From: UBA5078 sp033721235
GTDB lineage: Bacteria; Pseudomonadota; Gammaproteobacteria; Pseudomonadales; Pseudohongiellaceae
NCBI GenBank assembly: GCA_033721235.1
Contig: JAWWAY010000003.1
Location: 124,001 to 188,000, forward strand
Direction: 5' to 3'
Length of the DNA: 64,000 nt
Shown here: one piece after another, positions 34,534 to 43,115 of the stretch
How the letters are laid out: the number at the start of each line of letters is the position of its first letter
How positions within the stretch are numbered: position 1 is the first letter of the stretch
Position numbers and translations under genes: made by a program
Notes under the pieces: generated by a model
The model's input: only the letters and a program-made list of their open reading frames with translations
Told to the model about the DNA's origin: nothing
Database searches by the model: none

Positions 34534-35450
34534 TTTTTATAGTCGAAATTGCGCACGCTAAGCACTTTGGTGCTTGTCTTGCCTTCTTGGGACTCTACGC
34601 CAAGTTCTGCAACGGGCAAATCGAGCGCGGTGCTGTTGAGCACTGCCAGTGCCTCACTGGTGCTGGCGCCAGAGTGTGCTAATTTCACAATTTCCCCGAT
34701 GCTTTTATCCGCTAGGGTTATCTTGTCACCCTCGCTTGGTATGTCCCCCTCAAACACGACGTGAAATAGTCGCTTTTTAGCCGTGCCTTTGTAGTGCATT
34801 CGCGCAACGATTTCCTGCCCGCGATAACAACCCTTTTTAAAGTCTATGGCGCCGTAAAGGTCGTAGTTGAGCACTTGGGGTGTGTGCTGGGACATTTGCT
34901 CAGGTGCAATATGCATAAGGCCGGCGCGTATGTCTGCAAGTGTCCAACTCTCTTGTTGGCTGTCATCCACATCCAATGCGCTATTGCTCTTAATCAGAAC
35001 TTCGTAGCGAGTCGGTTGGCCCTGTAGTCTTAAAACGAAACCATCTTTGATGGGGCTGAAGTTGTTTTGCGCGTCCATTGTTGAGGGAAGGCTTGCATGG
35101 CTCGTGCACCACTGTTGTAACGCGTCAAAATTCGTAAAGCCTATGCGTGTAAATTCATGGCTAATGAGTGTGACATCCGCCTTGGAGAAGGCCGCATATT
35201 TGGCCAGCTCGGAGCGCAGTGTTTCGCCAGTGCCGTGCTGGCTAAGTAAGTAGAACTGCTCCTCGTGCTTAAAGAGACTGAAGTCGCTAAGGATGCGGCC
35301 ATTCACTTCGCAGTAAACGCCAGGCACCCACTGTGTGTCTTCTAGCTTGACGACATTACAGCTCAATTGGCCTTGGAGAAATTGCGCCGCCTCGGCGCCA
35401 CTGATGCGGACTAGGTCAAAATTCGGTAGTGATAAAGGGGTGTTACTCAT
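34530..35450 (-). CDS. ygfZ: YgfZ, folate-binding protein for iron-sulfur cluster maintenance
   Basis: The 306-residue protein is related to the T-protein of the glycine cleavage system and helps MiaB-type and other Fe-S enzymes. The diagnostic KKGCYRGQEIVARMHYKG motif, with its conserved Cys, lies near residues 215-232. N-terminal ISGAEAAQFLQGQLSCNV is also characteristic. It is transcribed away from sdhE, with about 89 bases between them; this ygfZ/sdhE/ygfX neighbourhood is common in gammaproteobacteria. It is convergent with selO with overlapping stop codons. Confidence 0.93.
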   Translation of the reverse strand: MSNTPLSLPNFDLVRISGAEAAQFLQGQLSCNVVKLEDTQWVPGVYCEVNGRILSDFSLFKHEEQFYLLSQHGTGETLRSELAKYAAFSKADVTLISHEFTRIGFTNFDALQQWCTSHASLPSTMDAQNNFSPIKDGFVLRLQGQPTRYEVLIKSNSALDVDDSQQESWTLADIRAGLMHIAPEQMSQHTPQVLNYDLYGAIDFKKGCYRGQEIVARMHYKGTAKKRLFHVVFEGDIPSEGDKITLADKSIGEIVKLAHSGASTSEALAVLNSTALDLPVAELGVESQEGKTSTKVLSVRNFDYKN

Positions 35451-35539
35451 AAAAAGGGCTCGATCGTGAAACGCGATATTCCGGCAATTAATAGAGAATT
35501 AGGCTATTATAGTGCCATTGCAAATAACTAGGTTTAAGC

Positions 35540-35794
35540 ATGTTAACAGAAATAGAGTTTAAAAAATTAGGCTGGCATAGCCGACGCGGTATGCTTGAGT
35601 TGGATCTTATCTTATTGCCCTTTTATGAGAAACATTTGGCGGATCTGCCGCCCGAAATACACGTGCTGTATCAACGTTTGCTCACAGAAGAGGATCAAGA
35701 CCTTTTTGCGTGGTTACTCATGCGTGCCCCGGCACCAAACGAGGAATTACAGAAAATGATCAGCATCATCAGGGAACATCACGACCCACAATAA
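35540..35794 (+). CDS. sdhE: SdhE, succinate dehydrogenase flavinylation factor
   Basis: The 84-residue alpha-helical protein helps insert FAD covalently into SdhA. The signature WHSRRGMLELDLILLPF (with the RGxxE motif) is at 12-28 and the LLTEEDQDLFAWLL segment at 47-60. Length is standard. The next gene, ygfX, begins 50 bases after its stop, the usual pairing. Confidence 0.93.
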   Translation: MLTEIEFKKLGWHSRRGMLELDLILLPFYEKHLADLPPEIHVLYQRLLTEEDQDLFAWLLMRAPAPNEELQKMISIIREHHDPQ

Positions 35795-35844
35795 ACAGCC
35801 AATATTTAGTGTCGACGACAAGGGCCGCTCAAGGAAGAGTCATA

Positions 35845-36237
35845 ATGCCACTGCGTATCCAGCTACGTTCATCACCTTTATTTTTTACTATGCGATTGGC
35901 TCTGTATGGGCTTGCTTTGCTGGGGCTTTACTGGGTTGCACTTGGGGCACAAATCCTCGCTGTTATCGCGGCCATTTTAATCCTGGATGCCTATCGGCAG
36001 CTCAGGCGTAGTCGCTTCAGGACGGAATTGTTACTGGGCGAACAGGCAAGCTTCTTAGGAGAGCAAGAAATCGAATTAGCGCCTGAGTTTTTCGATACTC
36101 CTGCCTTGATGGTATTGCGCTATCGCTACCGCACTGAGCAGGGCGCGTGGCATAGCTTGTGTATTTGGCCTGATAGTCTAGCTCAGGCTGAGCGGCGCGC
36201 TCTTAGCCGCACTCTGCGCTGGTATAGTTTTAGCTAA
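35845..36237 (+). CDS. YgfX-like (CptA family) inner membrane protein
   Basis: About 130 residues: MPLRIQLRSSPLFFTMRLALY..., two adjacent membrane helices (about 16-55) and a cytoplasmic beta-rich domain ending in RTLRWYSFS. This is the YgfX layout; in E. coli it is encoded with sdhE and was proposed to be a membrane toxin affecting FtsZ and MreB, a role that is debated. AAGGAAG 7 bases before the ATG at 35845 fixes the start, although the frame is open further upstream inside sdhE. Its stop abuts the convergent nadB stop with no base between them. Confidence 0.75.
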   Translation: MPLRIQLRSSPLFFTMRLALYGLALLGLYWVALGAQILAVIAAILILDAYRQLRRSRFRTELLLGEQASFLGEQEIELAPEFFDTPALMVLRYRYRTEQGAWHSLCIWPDSLAQAERRALSRTLRWYSFS

Positions 36238-37905
36238 TTATTTGGCTTTATACAGCGCGTTTGGCGGCAATAAAACAGTGTCTACTGCCTGATCGTTCAG
36301 ACCCGGGTAGTCCAGAGTATAGTGTAAGCCTCGGCTTTCTTTGCGCTGTATAGCGCATTCGATGATTAGGCTGGCGACTTGCACTAAGTTGCGCAATTCC
36401 AGCAGGTCCTTACTCACAATATAATGCTTGTAGTAATCGTTAGTCTCTTGAGCCAACAGGGCGATTCTGCGCTTGGCTCTTTGCAGCCTTTCGTCTTTGC
36501 GCACAATGCCCACATAGGCCCACATAAAGCGTCTCAACTCATCCCAGTTGTGCGCGACGATCACTTCTTCGTTAGAGCGCGTTACAAGGCTTTCATCCCA
36601 GGGCGGAATCTCTTTCGCCAATTCGGTTTGGGTAATATTTTGGCGAATATCATTGCTTGCGCCGAAGGCCAAAACAAAGCACTCAAGCAAGGAGTTACTG
36701 GCCATTCGATTAGCCCCATGCAAGCCTGTAAAGCTGGTCTCACCAATCGCGTATAAATTGGGGACGTCACTACGTCCCTGCTTATCCACCATCACTCCGC
36801 CACAAGTGTAGTGGGCGGAGGGTACAACGGGAATGCGGTCCTTGGTGATGTCGATGCCGTACTCCAAACATCGCGAGTAAATGGTGGGGAAGTGCGCTCG
36901 AATAAAATCCGCGTCTTTATGGGTAATATTTAAGTAGACGCAATCACAGCCAAGGCGCTTCATTTCATGGTCGATAGCGCGAGCCACTATGTCTCTAGGC
37001 GCGAGGTCAGCTCGGGGATCAAAATCCTGCATGAAGCGTGTGCCGTCAGCCAGCTCTAATACGGCGCCTTCTCCGCGCAGCGCCTCTGTGATCAGAAAGG
37101 ACTTGGCGTGAGGGTGATACAAACAGGTTGGGTGGAATTGATTAAACTCCATATTTGCCACACGACAGCCTGCGCGCCAGGCCATGGCGATACCATCGCC
37201 TGTGGCCCCATCGGGGTTTGTTGTAAACAAATAAGCTTTGCTTGCTCCGCCCGTGGCCAGAACGACGAACTTAGCGCGAAAGACATCAATAGCGCCCGTT
37301 TCGGGACTGAAAATATAGGCGCCTACACACTGTTCTTCTTCTAGGCCCAGTTTGCGCTTAGTGATCAAGTCAATGGCTATGCGGTTTTCAAATAGGTCGA
37401 TATTGCTATTTTCGCTAGCGCGTTGGGCAAGGGTTTCGAAAACCGCTTTGCCAGTAGCGTCTGTGGCGTGGATGATACGGCGATGACTGTGCCCACCTTC
37501 TTTCGTGAGGTGAAGAGGGGCGAGGTTGTCGGGTCTTAAAGGCTCGGCGCTGCCGGGCTGTGAATCCTGCGGCGTTTTGGTCGTAAAAGGAACCCCTTGT
37601 TCGACCAGCCAACGAACGCTCTCGGCACTATGCTCAACAATATGGCTGACCATGTCTTCATGACATAGGCCCGAGCCAGCATCGAGAGTATCTTTGATAT
37701 GGGCATCGATACTGTCGTCATCATCCAATACTGCGGCGATACCACCTTGCGCGTAGAACGTGGCGCCTTGTTTTAATTCACCCTTGCTTATCACGGCCAC
37801 TTTGGCGAAGTCGGCAGACTTTAGAGCGACTGTTAGCCCGGCAGCACCGCTGCCGATAATGAGAATGTCATAGTCATAAAATCTTGTGCTATTGTTAGGG
37901 CTCAT
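36238..37905 (-). CDS. nadB: L-aspartate oxidase
   Basis: The 555-residue FAD enzyme oxidises aspartate to iminoaspartate, the first step of NAD synthesis. It has the FAD-binding ILIIGSGAAGLTVALKSAD near residue 15, TFYAQGGIAAVLDDDDS, GGASKAYLFTTNPDGATGDG, the SAHYTCGGV active-site segment and the helical C-terminal domain. Divergence from algU (229-base gap) repeats the nadB/algU arrangement of Pseudomonas and E. coli. Confidence 0.97.
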   Translation of the reverse strand: MSPNNSTRFYDYDILIIGSGAAGLTVALKSADFAKVAVISKGELKQGATFYAQGGIAAVLDDDDSIDAHIKDTLDAGSGLCHEDMVSHIVEHSAESVRWLVEQGVPFTTKTPQDSQPGSAEPLRPDNLAPLHLTKEGGHSHRRIIHATDATGKAVFETLAQRASENSNIDLFENRIAIDLITKRKLGLEEEQCVGAYIFSPETGAIDVFRAKFVVLATGGASKAYLFTTNPDGATGDGIAMAWRAGCRVANMEFNQFHPTCLYHPHAKSFLITEALRGEGAVLELADGTRFMQDFDPRADLAPRDIVARAIDHEMKRLGCDCVYLNITHKDADFIRAHFPTIYSRCLEYGIDITKDRIPVVPSAHYTCGGVMVDKQGRSDVPNLYAIGETSFTGLHGANRMASNSLLECFVLAFGASNDIRQNITQTELAKEIPPWDESLVTRSNEEVIVAHNWDELRRFMWAYVGIVRKDERLQRAKRRIALLAQETNDYYKHYIVSKDLLELRNLVQVASLIIECAIQRKESRGLHYTLDYPGLNDQAVDTVLLPPNALYKAK

Positions 37906-38039
37906 GAGTGCTCTGCTGGCTAAGAATACCGCTGCCTTTGCTTAGGTGCTGGCTTTGTAAAAAGCGTATATTAGCGCTAGCAGGGGCTAGAAAGCTATGG
38001 CTTGTCTAGCAGTTGTGCTTGCTAATAGACATGAAACGA

Positions 38040-38066
38040 GAACTTTTTTTCTGATGTGTGGTCTAC
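38040..38066 (+). promoter_or_regulatory. AlgU/sigma-E-type promoter upstream of algU
   Basis: A perfect -35 GAACTT (38040-38045) is followed after 16 bases by TCTAC (38062-38066), close to the sigma-E/AlgU -10 consensus TCTAA or TCTGA. Transcription would start near 38073, about 62 bases before the algU ATG. This supports positive autoregulation of algU, as known in Pseudomonas and E. coli. Confidence 0.75.
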
Positions 38067-38134
38067 GCTTTGACGATATGAGGCTAACCCTGCTGCAGGA
38101 GAGCGTCGAGGATCGACAATTAGGTAGGGCGTAA

Positions 38135-38704
38135 ATGACGCAAGAAACAGATCAGCAGTTAGTAGATAGAGTTTTGGCCGGAGATAAATCCGCTTTTAAT
38201 GTGTTGGTATTGAAATATCAGCACAAGGTTGCCTCTTTAATTAGCCGCTTTATTAAAGACTCTCACGAAGTAGAAGACGTAAGCCAAGAAGCGTTTATTA
38301 AGGCGTATCGAGCCCTTAAGCTATTTCGCGGCGATAGTGCTTTTTATACTTGGCTATACCGGATTGCTGTGAACACGGCTAAGAACCACCTTGTGGCCAA
38401 AGGCCGTCGACCGCCAGCTGTCGATGTCGACGTGGACGACGCCCAATTTGGCGAAGAGTCCGATGTGCTTAGAGACACGGAGACTCCAGAGGCGAATATG
38501 CGTAAGGAAGCCTTGCAAAGGGTTATCAATAAGGCTGTCGACGATCTACCAGATGAATTACGCACGGCTTTCACCTTAAGAGAGTTCTCTGGGCTCAGCT
38601 ATGAGGATATTACCCAGGTGATGAATTGTCCTGTGGGTACCGTGAGGTCTCGAATTTTCAGGGCCCGAGAGGCAATTGATAAAAAAATTCAAGAAATTAT
38701 GTAA
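38135..38704 (+). CDS. algU: RNA polymerase sigma factor AlgU/RpoE (envelope stress)
   Basis: The 189-residue ECF sigma factor has region 2 (VLKYQHKVASLISRFIKDSHEVEDVSQEAFIKAYRAL...FYTWLYRIAVNTAKN) and region 4 (LPDELRTAFTLREFSGLSYEDITQVMNCPVGTVRSRIFRAREAI) in standard form. It directs transcription of envelope-stress genes when released from the anti-sigma factor. AGGTAGGG precedes the ATG. It is preceded by its own type of promoter and followed, after an unusually long 154-base gap with a strong hairpin, by mucA. Confidence 0.96.
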   Translation: MTQETDQQLVDRVLAGDKSAFNVLVLKYQHKVASLISRFIKDSHEVEDVSQEAFIKAYRALKLFRGDSAFYTWLYRIAVNTAKNHLVAKGRRPPAVDVDVDDAQFGEESDVLRDTETPEANMRKEALQRVINKAVDDLPDELRTAFTLREFSGLSYEDITQVMNCPVGTVRSRIFRAREAIDKKIQEIM

Positions 38705-38756
38705 GTTTATGGAACCATGCCAAACAGGCGCGGTCTCAAGTAATGAGGCTAGTAAA

Positions 38757-38808
38757 TCTTCATATTATTGGCGCTGTCTTTGTGGTTGGCAGCGTCAATA
38801 ATTGAAGA
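38757..38808 (+). promoter_or_regulatory. Long hairpin between algU and mucA
   Basis: Positions 38757-38762 and 38764-38776 pair with 38790-38802 and 38803-38808: TCTTCA with TGAAGA and ATTATTGGCGCTG with CAGCGTCAATAAT (one G-U pair), interrupted only by one bulged T at 38763. The loop is 13 bases. No T run follows. A 19-bp stem between sigma and anti-sigma genes could serve as a processing or stability element that sets their ratio; this is inference. Confidence 0.7.
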
Positions 38809-38858
38809 CTCGCTGGTTTAGAGTCTATGATTGCCCCTAGAGGCATGAATCGAGGTTA

Positions 38859-39476
38859 ATGATGAGTTTGGAAAAGCTAAATAACGCAGAAGCAATATCA
38901 GCTCTTATGGATAATGAGCTTAGTGATTTCGAAATAAGAAGGCTTTTGCAAAGCTTGCCCGAATCTCCTGAAACCAGCGCCCAGCTTTCTCGCTTTTACC
39001 ACGCGCAAGCCGTGATGCATAACGAGCTAAGCACAACAGTCTCTCCCAATTTTGCTAACAATATTATGGCCGCTCTCGAAGACGAGCCGGTGTACAGCTC
39101 TCACCAGAGCGAGCCTAGGACCAGCCTGGCTGCGACTCTCTTGACTGGTATGGGTAAGTTTGCGGTGGCAGCCTCCGTGGCGGCAGCAGCCTTTATTTCG
39201 ATGCAGAGCTATCTGGCAACGTCTACTGCTGGTACTGGCGGCGATGCACCCTTGGCGCAGAATGATTCCGCCGTATCGACGCAGCCCTCTACAGAGTATC
39301 CACGCATGTTGGCAGGTAGCGAAACGGCTACGTTCGATGCCGAAGCCCAGCAAAGATTGAACGAGTATATTCGCAGTGTGTCTATTCAGAACCGTGAACA
39401 GGCTGGCGAAGCGCCTCGCTTCAATGTACTGCAAGACTCCCAATTGATTCGCCAAGTGAATCAGATCGAGCAATAG
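38859..39476 (+). CDS. mucA: Anti-sigma factor MucA/RseA
   Basis: The 205-residue single-pass membrane protein binds AlgU in the cytoplasm through its N-terminal RseA domain (EAISALMDNELSDFEIRRLL, then LSRFYHAQAVMH). A membrane segment follows at about residues 94-115 (AATLLTGMGKFAVAASVAAAAF), with a periplasmic C-terminal part (FNVLQDSQLIRQ near the end) that would be cut during regulated proteolysis. GAGGTTA precedes the ATG. In Pseudomonas mucB and mucC follow; here the next gene on this strand is mucD. Confidence 0.9.
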   Translation: MMSLEKLNNAEAISALMDNELSDFEIRRLLQSLPESPETSAQLSRFYHAQAVMHNELSTTVSPNFANNIMAALEDEPVYSSHQSEPRTSLAATLLTGMGKFAVAASVAAAAFISMQSYLATSTAGTGGDAPLAQNDSAVSTQPSTEYPRMLAGSETATFDAEAQQRLNEYIRSVSIQNREQAGEAPRFNVLQDSQLIRQVNQIEQ

Positions 39477-39703
39477 GCCCCGTTTTCTTCATTTAGCGCT
39501 CTTTTGAGTTTCCTCTGTTTTTTGCCCCTCTATCCGCCGCTATGTGCAAAGCACTCTTGCTAGCACGCCTGTGGCACGTTACTTTATAGCTATTGATACA
39601 AAGTTTCAGTAATGCTGTTGTGGACGCCTTATGTCCAAAGTGGCGGCTGTTTTTAGGCTTAAAATGGCCAAAGGCAGCGATGAACGACAATAAAGGATAG
39701 AAA

Positions 39704-41119
39704 ATGAAGGCAATTCCCTCAAAACTAAGTCTGTTTCCTTGCTATGTACTGTTGTTAAGCGTGCTTGGCCTAGCCAGTGCTCATGGGGCCAGCAGCGCTG
39801 GCTTGCCCGATTTTGCCAGCTTAGTGGAGAAGAACGGCCCGACCATTGTCAATATCGCCACGGTACAGCAGGTGAGGGCTCGCAGCGGCGGTCGTAATCA
39901 GGAAATCGAGGAATTATTGCGTCGCTTAGCGCCGGACGAAGAATTGCCGCCAGAATTGGAAGAAAGGCCCTCTCGGCCTAGGGGCGGTGTAGGGTCGGGG
40001 TTTATTATTTCTGCAGACGGCTATGTGATTACCAACCATCATGTTGTGGATAACGCGGATGAAATTACCGTTACCCTGAATGATCGCCGCGTGTTTACAG
40101 CAGAGATTATTGGCACCGACGAATTGTCCGATGTGGCTTTGATAAAAATTGATGCACAAGGGCTGCCGGCGGTTAGTTTCGGGGATTCCGAGGCTATTCG
40201 AGTGGGCGAGTGGGTCTTGGCAATTGGCTCGCCTTTTGGTCTTGAGTTTTCCGCTGCCGCTGGCATCGTGTCAGCCAAAGGGCGAGCGGTGCCTGGCAAT
40301 AGAACGAATTACGTGTCGTTTATTCAGACCGACGTGGCCATTAACCAAGGGAATTCAGGTGGCCCACTGTTTAATCTTGATGGCGATGTGATCGGCATTA
40401 ATTCTCAAATTCTCAGTAGTTCCGGTGGCTCCAATGGGGTCTCATTCGCCATTCCTAGTAATGTGGCCTTGAACGTGGTCGAACAGCTACGCGAGACCGG
40501 CAGTGTCAGCCGGGGCCTATTGGGCGTGATGATTAAGGACGTCGACTATGCGCTTGCTGAAGCCTTTAGTATGACTCGCCCTATGGGGGCCTTTGTTGAT
40601 GAAGTGCAAGCAGGCAGTCCGGCGGAAGCCGCGGGAGTGCTCAATAACGATATTGTGGTGGCTTTTAATGGCCAAGAAATCGAGTCCTCGTCGCAGCTCC
40701 CTTTTTATGTAGGGCAAGTACGACCTGGCACAGTGGCGAGCCTGACGGTGATTCGAGACGGCACTCCTTTGAACCTCGACGTGGAGGTGGGTAGCCTGCC
40801 TCAGGAGGGCATGGTGGCGGTAAATCCTAGCGAGGAGGAGCCGCGTCGCAATTCCCTGGGGCTTGCGATCGATGAGCTGAGCGAAGAAGCGCAAGAAATG
40901 ACCGGCTTGTCGGGTGTTCGCGTAAGCGAAATCGAGGATGGCCCAGCGGCAGCAGCGGGTATTCAAGTCGGCGATATCATCGTGATGCTCAATCGCCAAG
41001 AGGTTCCCTCTATCCAGCGTTTTATTCTAGTGGCTGAGGCACTTCCCGAAACGGGCTACGTCCCTATTCGCATTGTGCGAGATGGCCGGGGAACCACACT
41101 TGTGCTGGAGCTTGAATAG
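39704..41119 (+). CDS. mucD: Periplasmic serine protease MucD/DegP family
   Basis: The 471-residue protein has a signal peptide (cleavage near SAHGAS), a trypsin-like protease domain with catalytic His113 (TNHHVV), Asp143 (LSDVALIK) and Ser218 (NQGNSGGP), and two PDZ domains (about 265-355 and 375-465). MucD removes misfolded periplasmic proteins and dampens AlgU activation. It is separated from mucA by 227 bases in which I see no gene, so it may have its own promoter. Length matches P. aeruginosa MucD (474). Confidence 0.93.
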   Translation: MKAIPSKLSLFPCYVLLLSVLGLASAHGASSAGLPDFASLVEKNGPTIVNIATVQQVRARSGGRNQEIEELLRRLAPDEELPPELEERPSRPRGGVGSGFIISADGYVITNHHVVDNADEITVTLNDRRVFTAEIIGTDELSDVALIKIDAQGLPAVSFGDSEAIRVGEWVLAIGSPFGLEFSAAAGIVSAKGRAVPGNRTNYVSFIQTDVAINQGNSGGPLFNLDGDVIGINSQILSSSGGSNGVSFAIPSNVALNVVEQLRETGSVSRGLLGVMIKDVDYALAEAFSMTRPMGAFVDEVQAGSPAEAAGVLNNDIVVAFNGQEIESSSQLPFYVGQVRPGTVASLTVIRDGTPLNLDVEVGSLPQEGMVAVNPSEEEPRRNSLGLAIDELSEEAQEMTGLSGVRVSEIEDGPAAAAGIQVGDIIVMLNRQEVPSIQRFILVAEALPETGYVPIRIVRDGRGTTLVLELE

Positions 41120-41207
41120 AGAGTTTGCGCGGCTTTGGCGCCAAACCATGCACCCTCTGAGTCGATAAAAATCCACTGACACTGAGCAGTGAATACTGTA
41201 GACTTGC

Positions 41208-41236
41208 CTCGGTTTTTAGTGCGGCTAAAAATCGAG
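41208..41236. repeat. Hairpin in the mucD-lepA gap
   Basis: CTCGGTTTTTAG (41208-41219) pairs with CTAAAAATCGAG (41225-41236) around TGCGG, 12 bp with one G-U pair. It is not followed by a T run on either strand. It lies in the 196-base gap before lepA, which otherwise shows no gene or clear promoter. Confidence 0.5.
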
Positions 41237-41315
41237 CCAAGTGAGCACTGTATAGACATATCAGCGCCCTCCAAAAGACATTCACCATCAATTTGCAAAG
41301 TAGTGACCATATCAA

Positions 41316-43115
41316 GTGAGTGATTTAAGCCATATTCGCAATTTTTCCATCATTGCACACATAGACCACGGAAAATCCACCCTAGCTGATCGCTTTATTC
41401 AGATGTGTGGAGGCTTAGCCGACCGTGAGATGGACGCTCAAGTACTGGATACGCTGGATATTGAGCGCGAGCGCGGCATTACCATCAAAGCGCAAAGCGT
41501 GACTTTGGATTTTAATAGCAAAGACGGTAGAACCTATCAGCTGAATTTTATTGATACCCCGGGCCATGTGGACTTTACCTATGAGGTATCGCGTTCATTG
41601 GCCGCTTGCGAAGGCGCTCTTCTAGTCGTCGATGCCGGGCAGGGGGTCGAAGCCCAGTCCGTGGCGACCTGTTATACCGCTATCGAGCAGGGGCTAGAAG
41701 TTATTCCCGTGCTTAACAAGATGGACCTTCCTCAAGCCGAACCGGAGCGAGTGCGACAAGAGATCGAAGAGATTATCGGCATCGATGCCTCCAGCGCCGT
41801 CGAGGCCAGTGCCAAGTCCGGTCTGGGTATTATTGATATCTTAGAAGAACTAGTCCGTTTAGTGCCGCCACCCGTAGGGGAGGTCGATGCGCCGCTTCAA
41901 GCGCTGATTATTGATTCCTGGTTTGATAATTATCTTGGCGTTGTCTCGCTAGTGCGCGTAAAACAAGGAACACTGCGCAAGGGCGATAAAATTATCGCCA
42001 AGTCCCTAGGCAAGGCACACTTGGTAGACGCGGTTGGCTTCTTTACCCCCAAGCGTTTCGATACTGGTGTACTAAAAGCCGGTGAAGTGGGCTTCGTTAT
42101 TGCGGGCATCAAAGAAATTAAAGGGGCGCCCGTAGGGGACACGCTAACTCATTTTGCCACGCAGGACACGCCGTCCTTGGCAGGTTTTCAGAGGATTCAG
42201 CCACAGGTCTATGCGGGTTTATTTCCAGTCTCTTCTGATGACTTTGAAAATTTCCGCGATGCGCTAGAGAAGCTTACACTCAACGATGCCTCACTGTATT
42301 ACGAGCCCGAGAGCTCGGATGCCCTAGGCTTTGGTTTTCGCTGTGGCTTCTTGGGCATGTTGCACATGGAGATCATCCAGGAGCGTTTGGAGAGAGAGTA
42401 CGATCTCTCCCTCATAACCACGGCGCCGACGGTAGTCTATGAAGTGCTTTTAACCAGCGGTGACATCGTTAAGGTCGATAGCCCTTCGGCTCTGCCTGCA
42501 GTGACCTCGATTGAAGAAATGCGCGAGCCTATTGTGCTCGCCAGCATCCTAGTACCGCAGGAGTACGTGGGCAATATCATCAATTTGTGTGTGAGCCGCC
42601 GGGGCGTGCAGAAGGATATGCAGTTCATTGGTCGTCAGGTGTCAATGCGCTATGAGATTCCGATGAACGAAGTGGTATTGGACTTCTTTGACAAATTGAA
42701 ATCAGCCAGTCGCGGCTACGCGTCCCTCGACTATAGCTTTATTCGTTTCCAAGAGGCGAAACTGGTCAGGCTGGATGTTCTGATTAATGGTGATAGAGTT
42801 GATGCGCTGGCGCTTATCGTACACCGCGATCAAGCCCATAATAAGGGGCGTCTCTTGGTCGAAAAAATGAAAGAGCTTATTCCAAGACAGATGTTCGATG
42901 TGGCCATTCAAGCCGCGATCGGTGGGCATATTATTGCCAGACAAACAGTAAAGGCGCTGCGTAAAAACGTGACCGCTAAGTGTTACGGCGGCGATGTAAG
43001 CCGTAAGAAAAAGCTGTTGGAGAAGCAAAAGGCAGGTAAGAAGCGTATGAAGCAAGTGGGTAATATTGAGGTTCCTCAAGAAGCTTTCTTAGCAGTACTA
43101 AAGGTTGATAGCTAA
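41316..43115 (+). CDS. lepA: Elongation factor 4 (LepA), ribosome-associated GTPase
   Basis: The 599-residue translational GTPase has G1 AHIDHGKSTLADR (about 14-26), the switch I segment GITIKAQSV, G3 DTPGHVDF and G4 NKMDLP, followed by the EF-G-like domains and the LepA-specific C-terminus with KRMKQVGNIEVPQEAFLAVLK. The start is GTG at 41316; the ribosome site is poor. The stop shares its last base with the lepB ATG (TAATG at 43113-43117), so the two are coupled. Confidence 0.97.
   Translation: MSDLSHIRNFSIIAHIDHGKSTLADRFIQMCGGLADREMDAQVLDTLDIERERGITIKAQSVTLDFNSKDGRTYQLNFIDTPGHVDFTYEVSRSLAACEGALLVVDAGQGVEAQSVATCYTAIEQGLEVIPVLNKMDLPQAEPERVRQEIEEIIGIDASSAVEASAKSGLGIIDILEELVRLVPPPVGEVDAPLQALIIDSWFDNYLGVVSLVRVKQGTLRKGDKIIAKSLGKAHLVDAVGFFTPKRFDTGVLKAGEVGFVIAGIKEIKGAPVGDTLTHFATQDTPSLAGFQRIQPQVYAGLFPVSSDDFENFRDALEKLTLNDASLYYEPESSDALGFGFRCGFLGMLHMEIIQERLEREYDLSLITTAPTVVYEVLLTSGDIVKVDSPSALPAVTSIEEMREPIVLASILVPQEYVGNIINLCVSRRGVQKDMQFIGRQVSMRYEIPMNEVVLDFFDKLKSASRGYASLDYSFIRFQEAKLVRLDVLINGDRVDALALIVHRDQAHNKGRLLVEKMKELIPRQMFDVAIQAAIGGHIIARQTVKALRKNVTAKCYGGDVSRKKKLLEKQKAGKKRMKQVGNIEVPQEAFLAVLKVDS

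Noticed and set aside
41056..41315. Two overlapping minus-strand frames before lepA
   Set aside because: They cover the end of mucD and the hairpin in the mucD-lepA gap, in two frames at once, with no ribosome site or domain.
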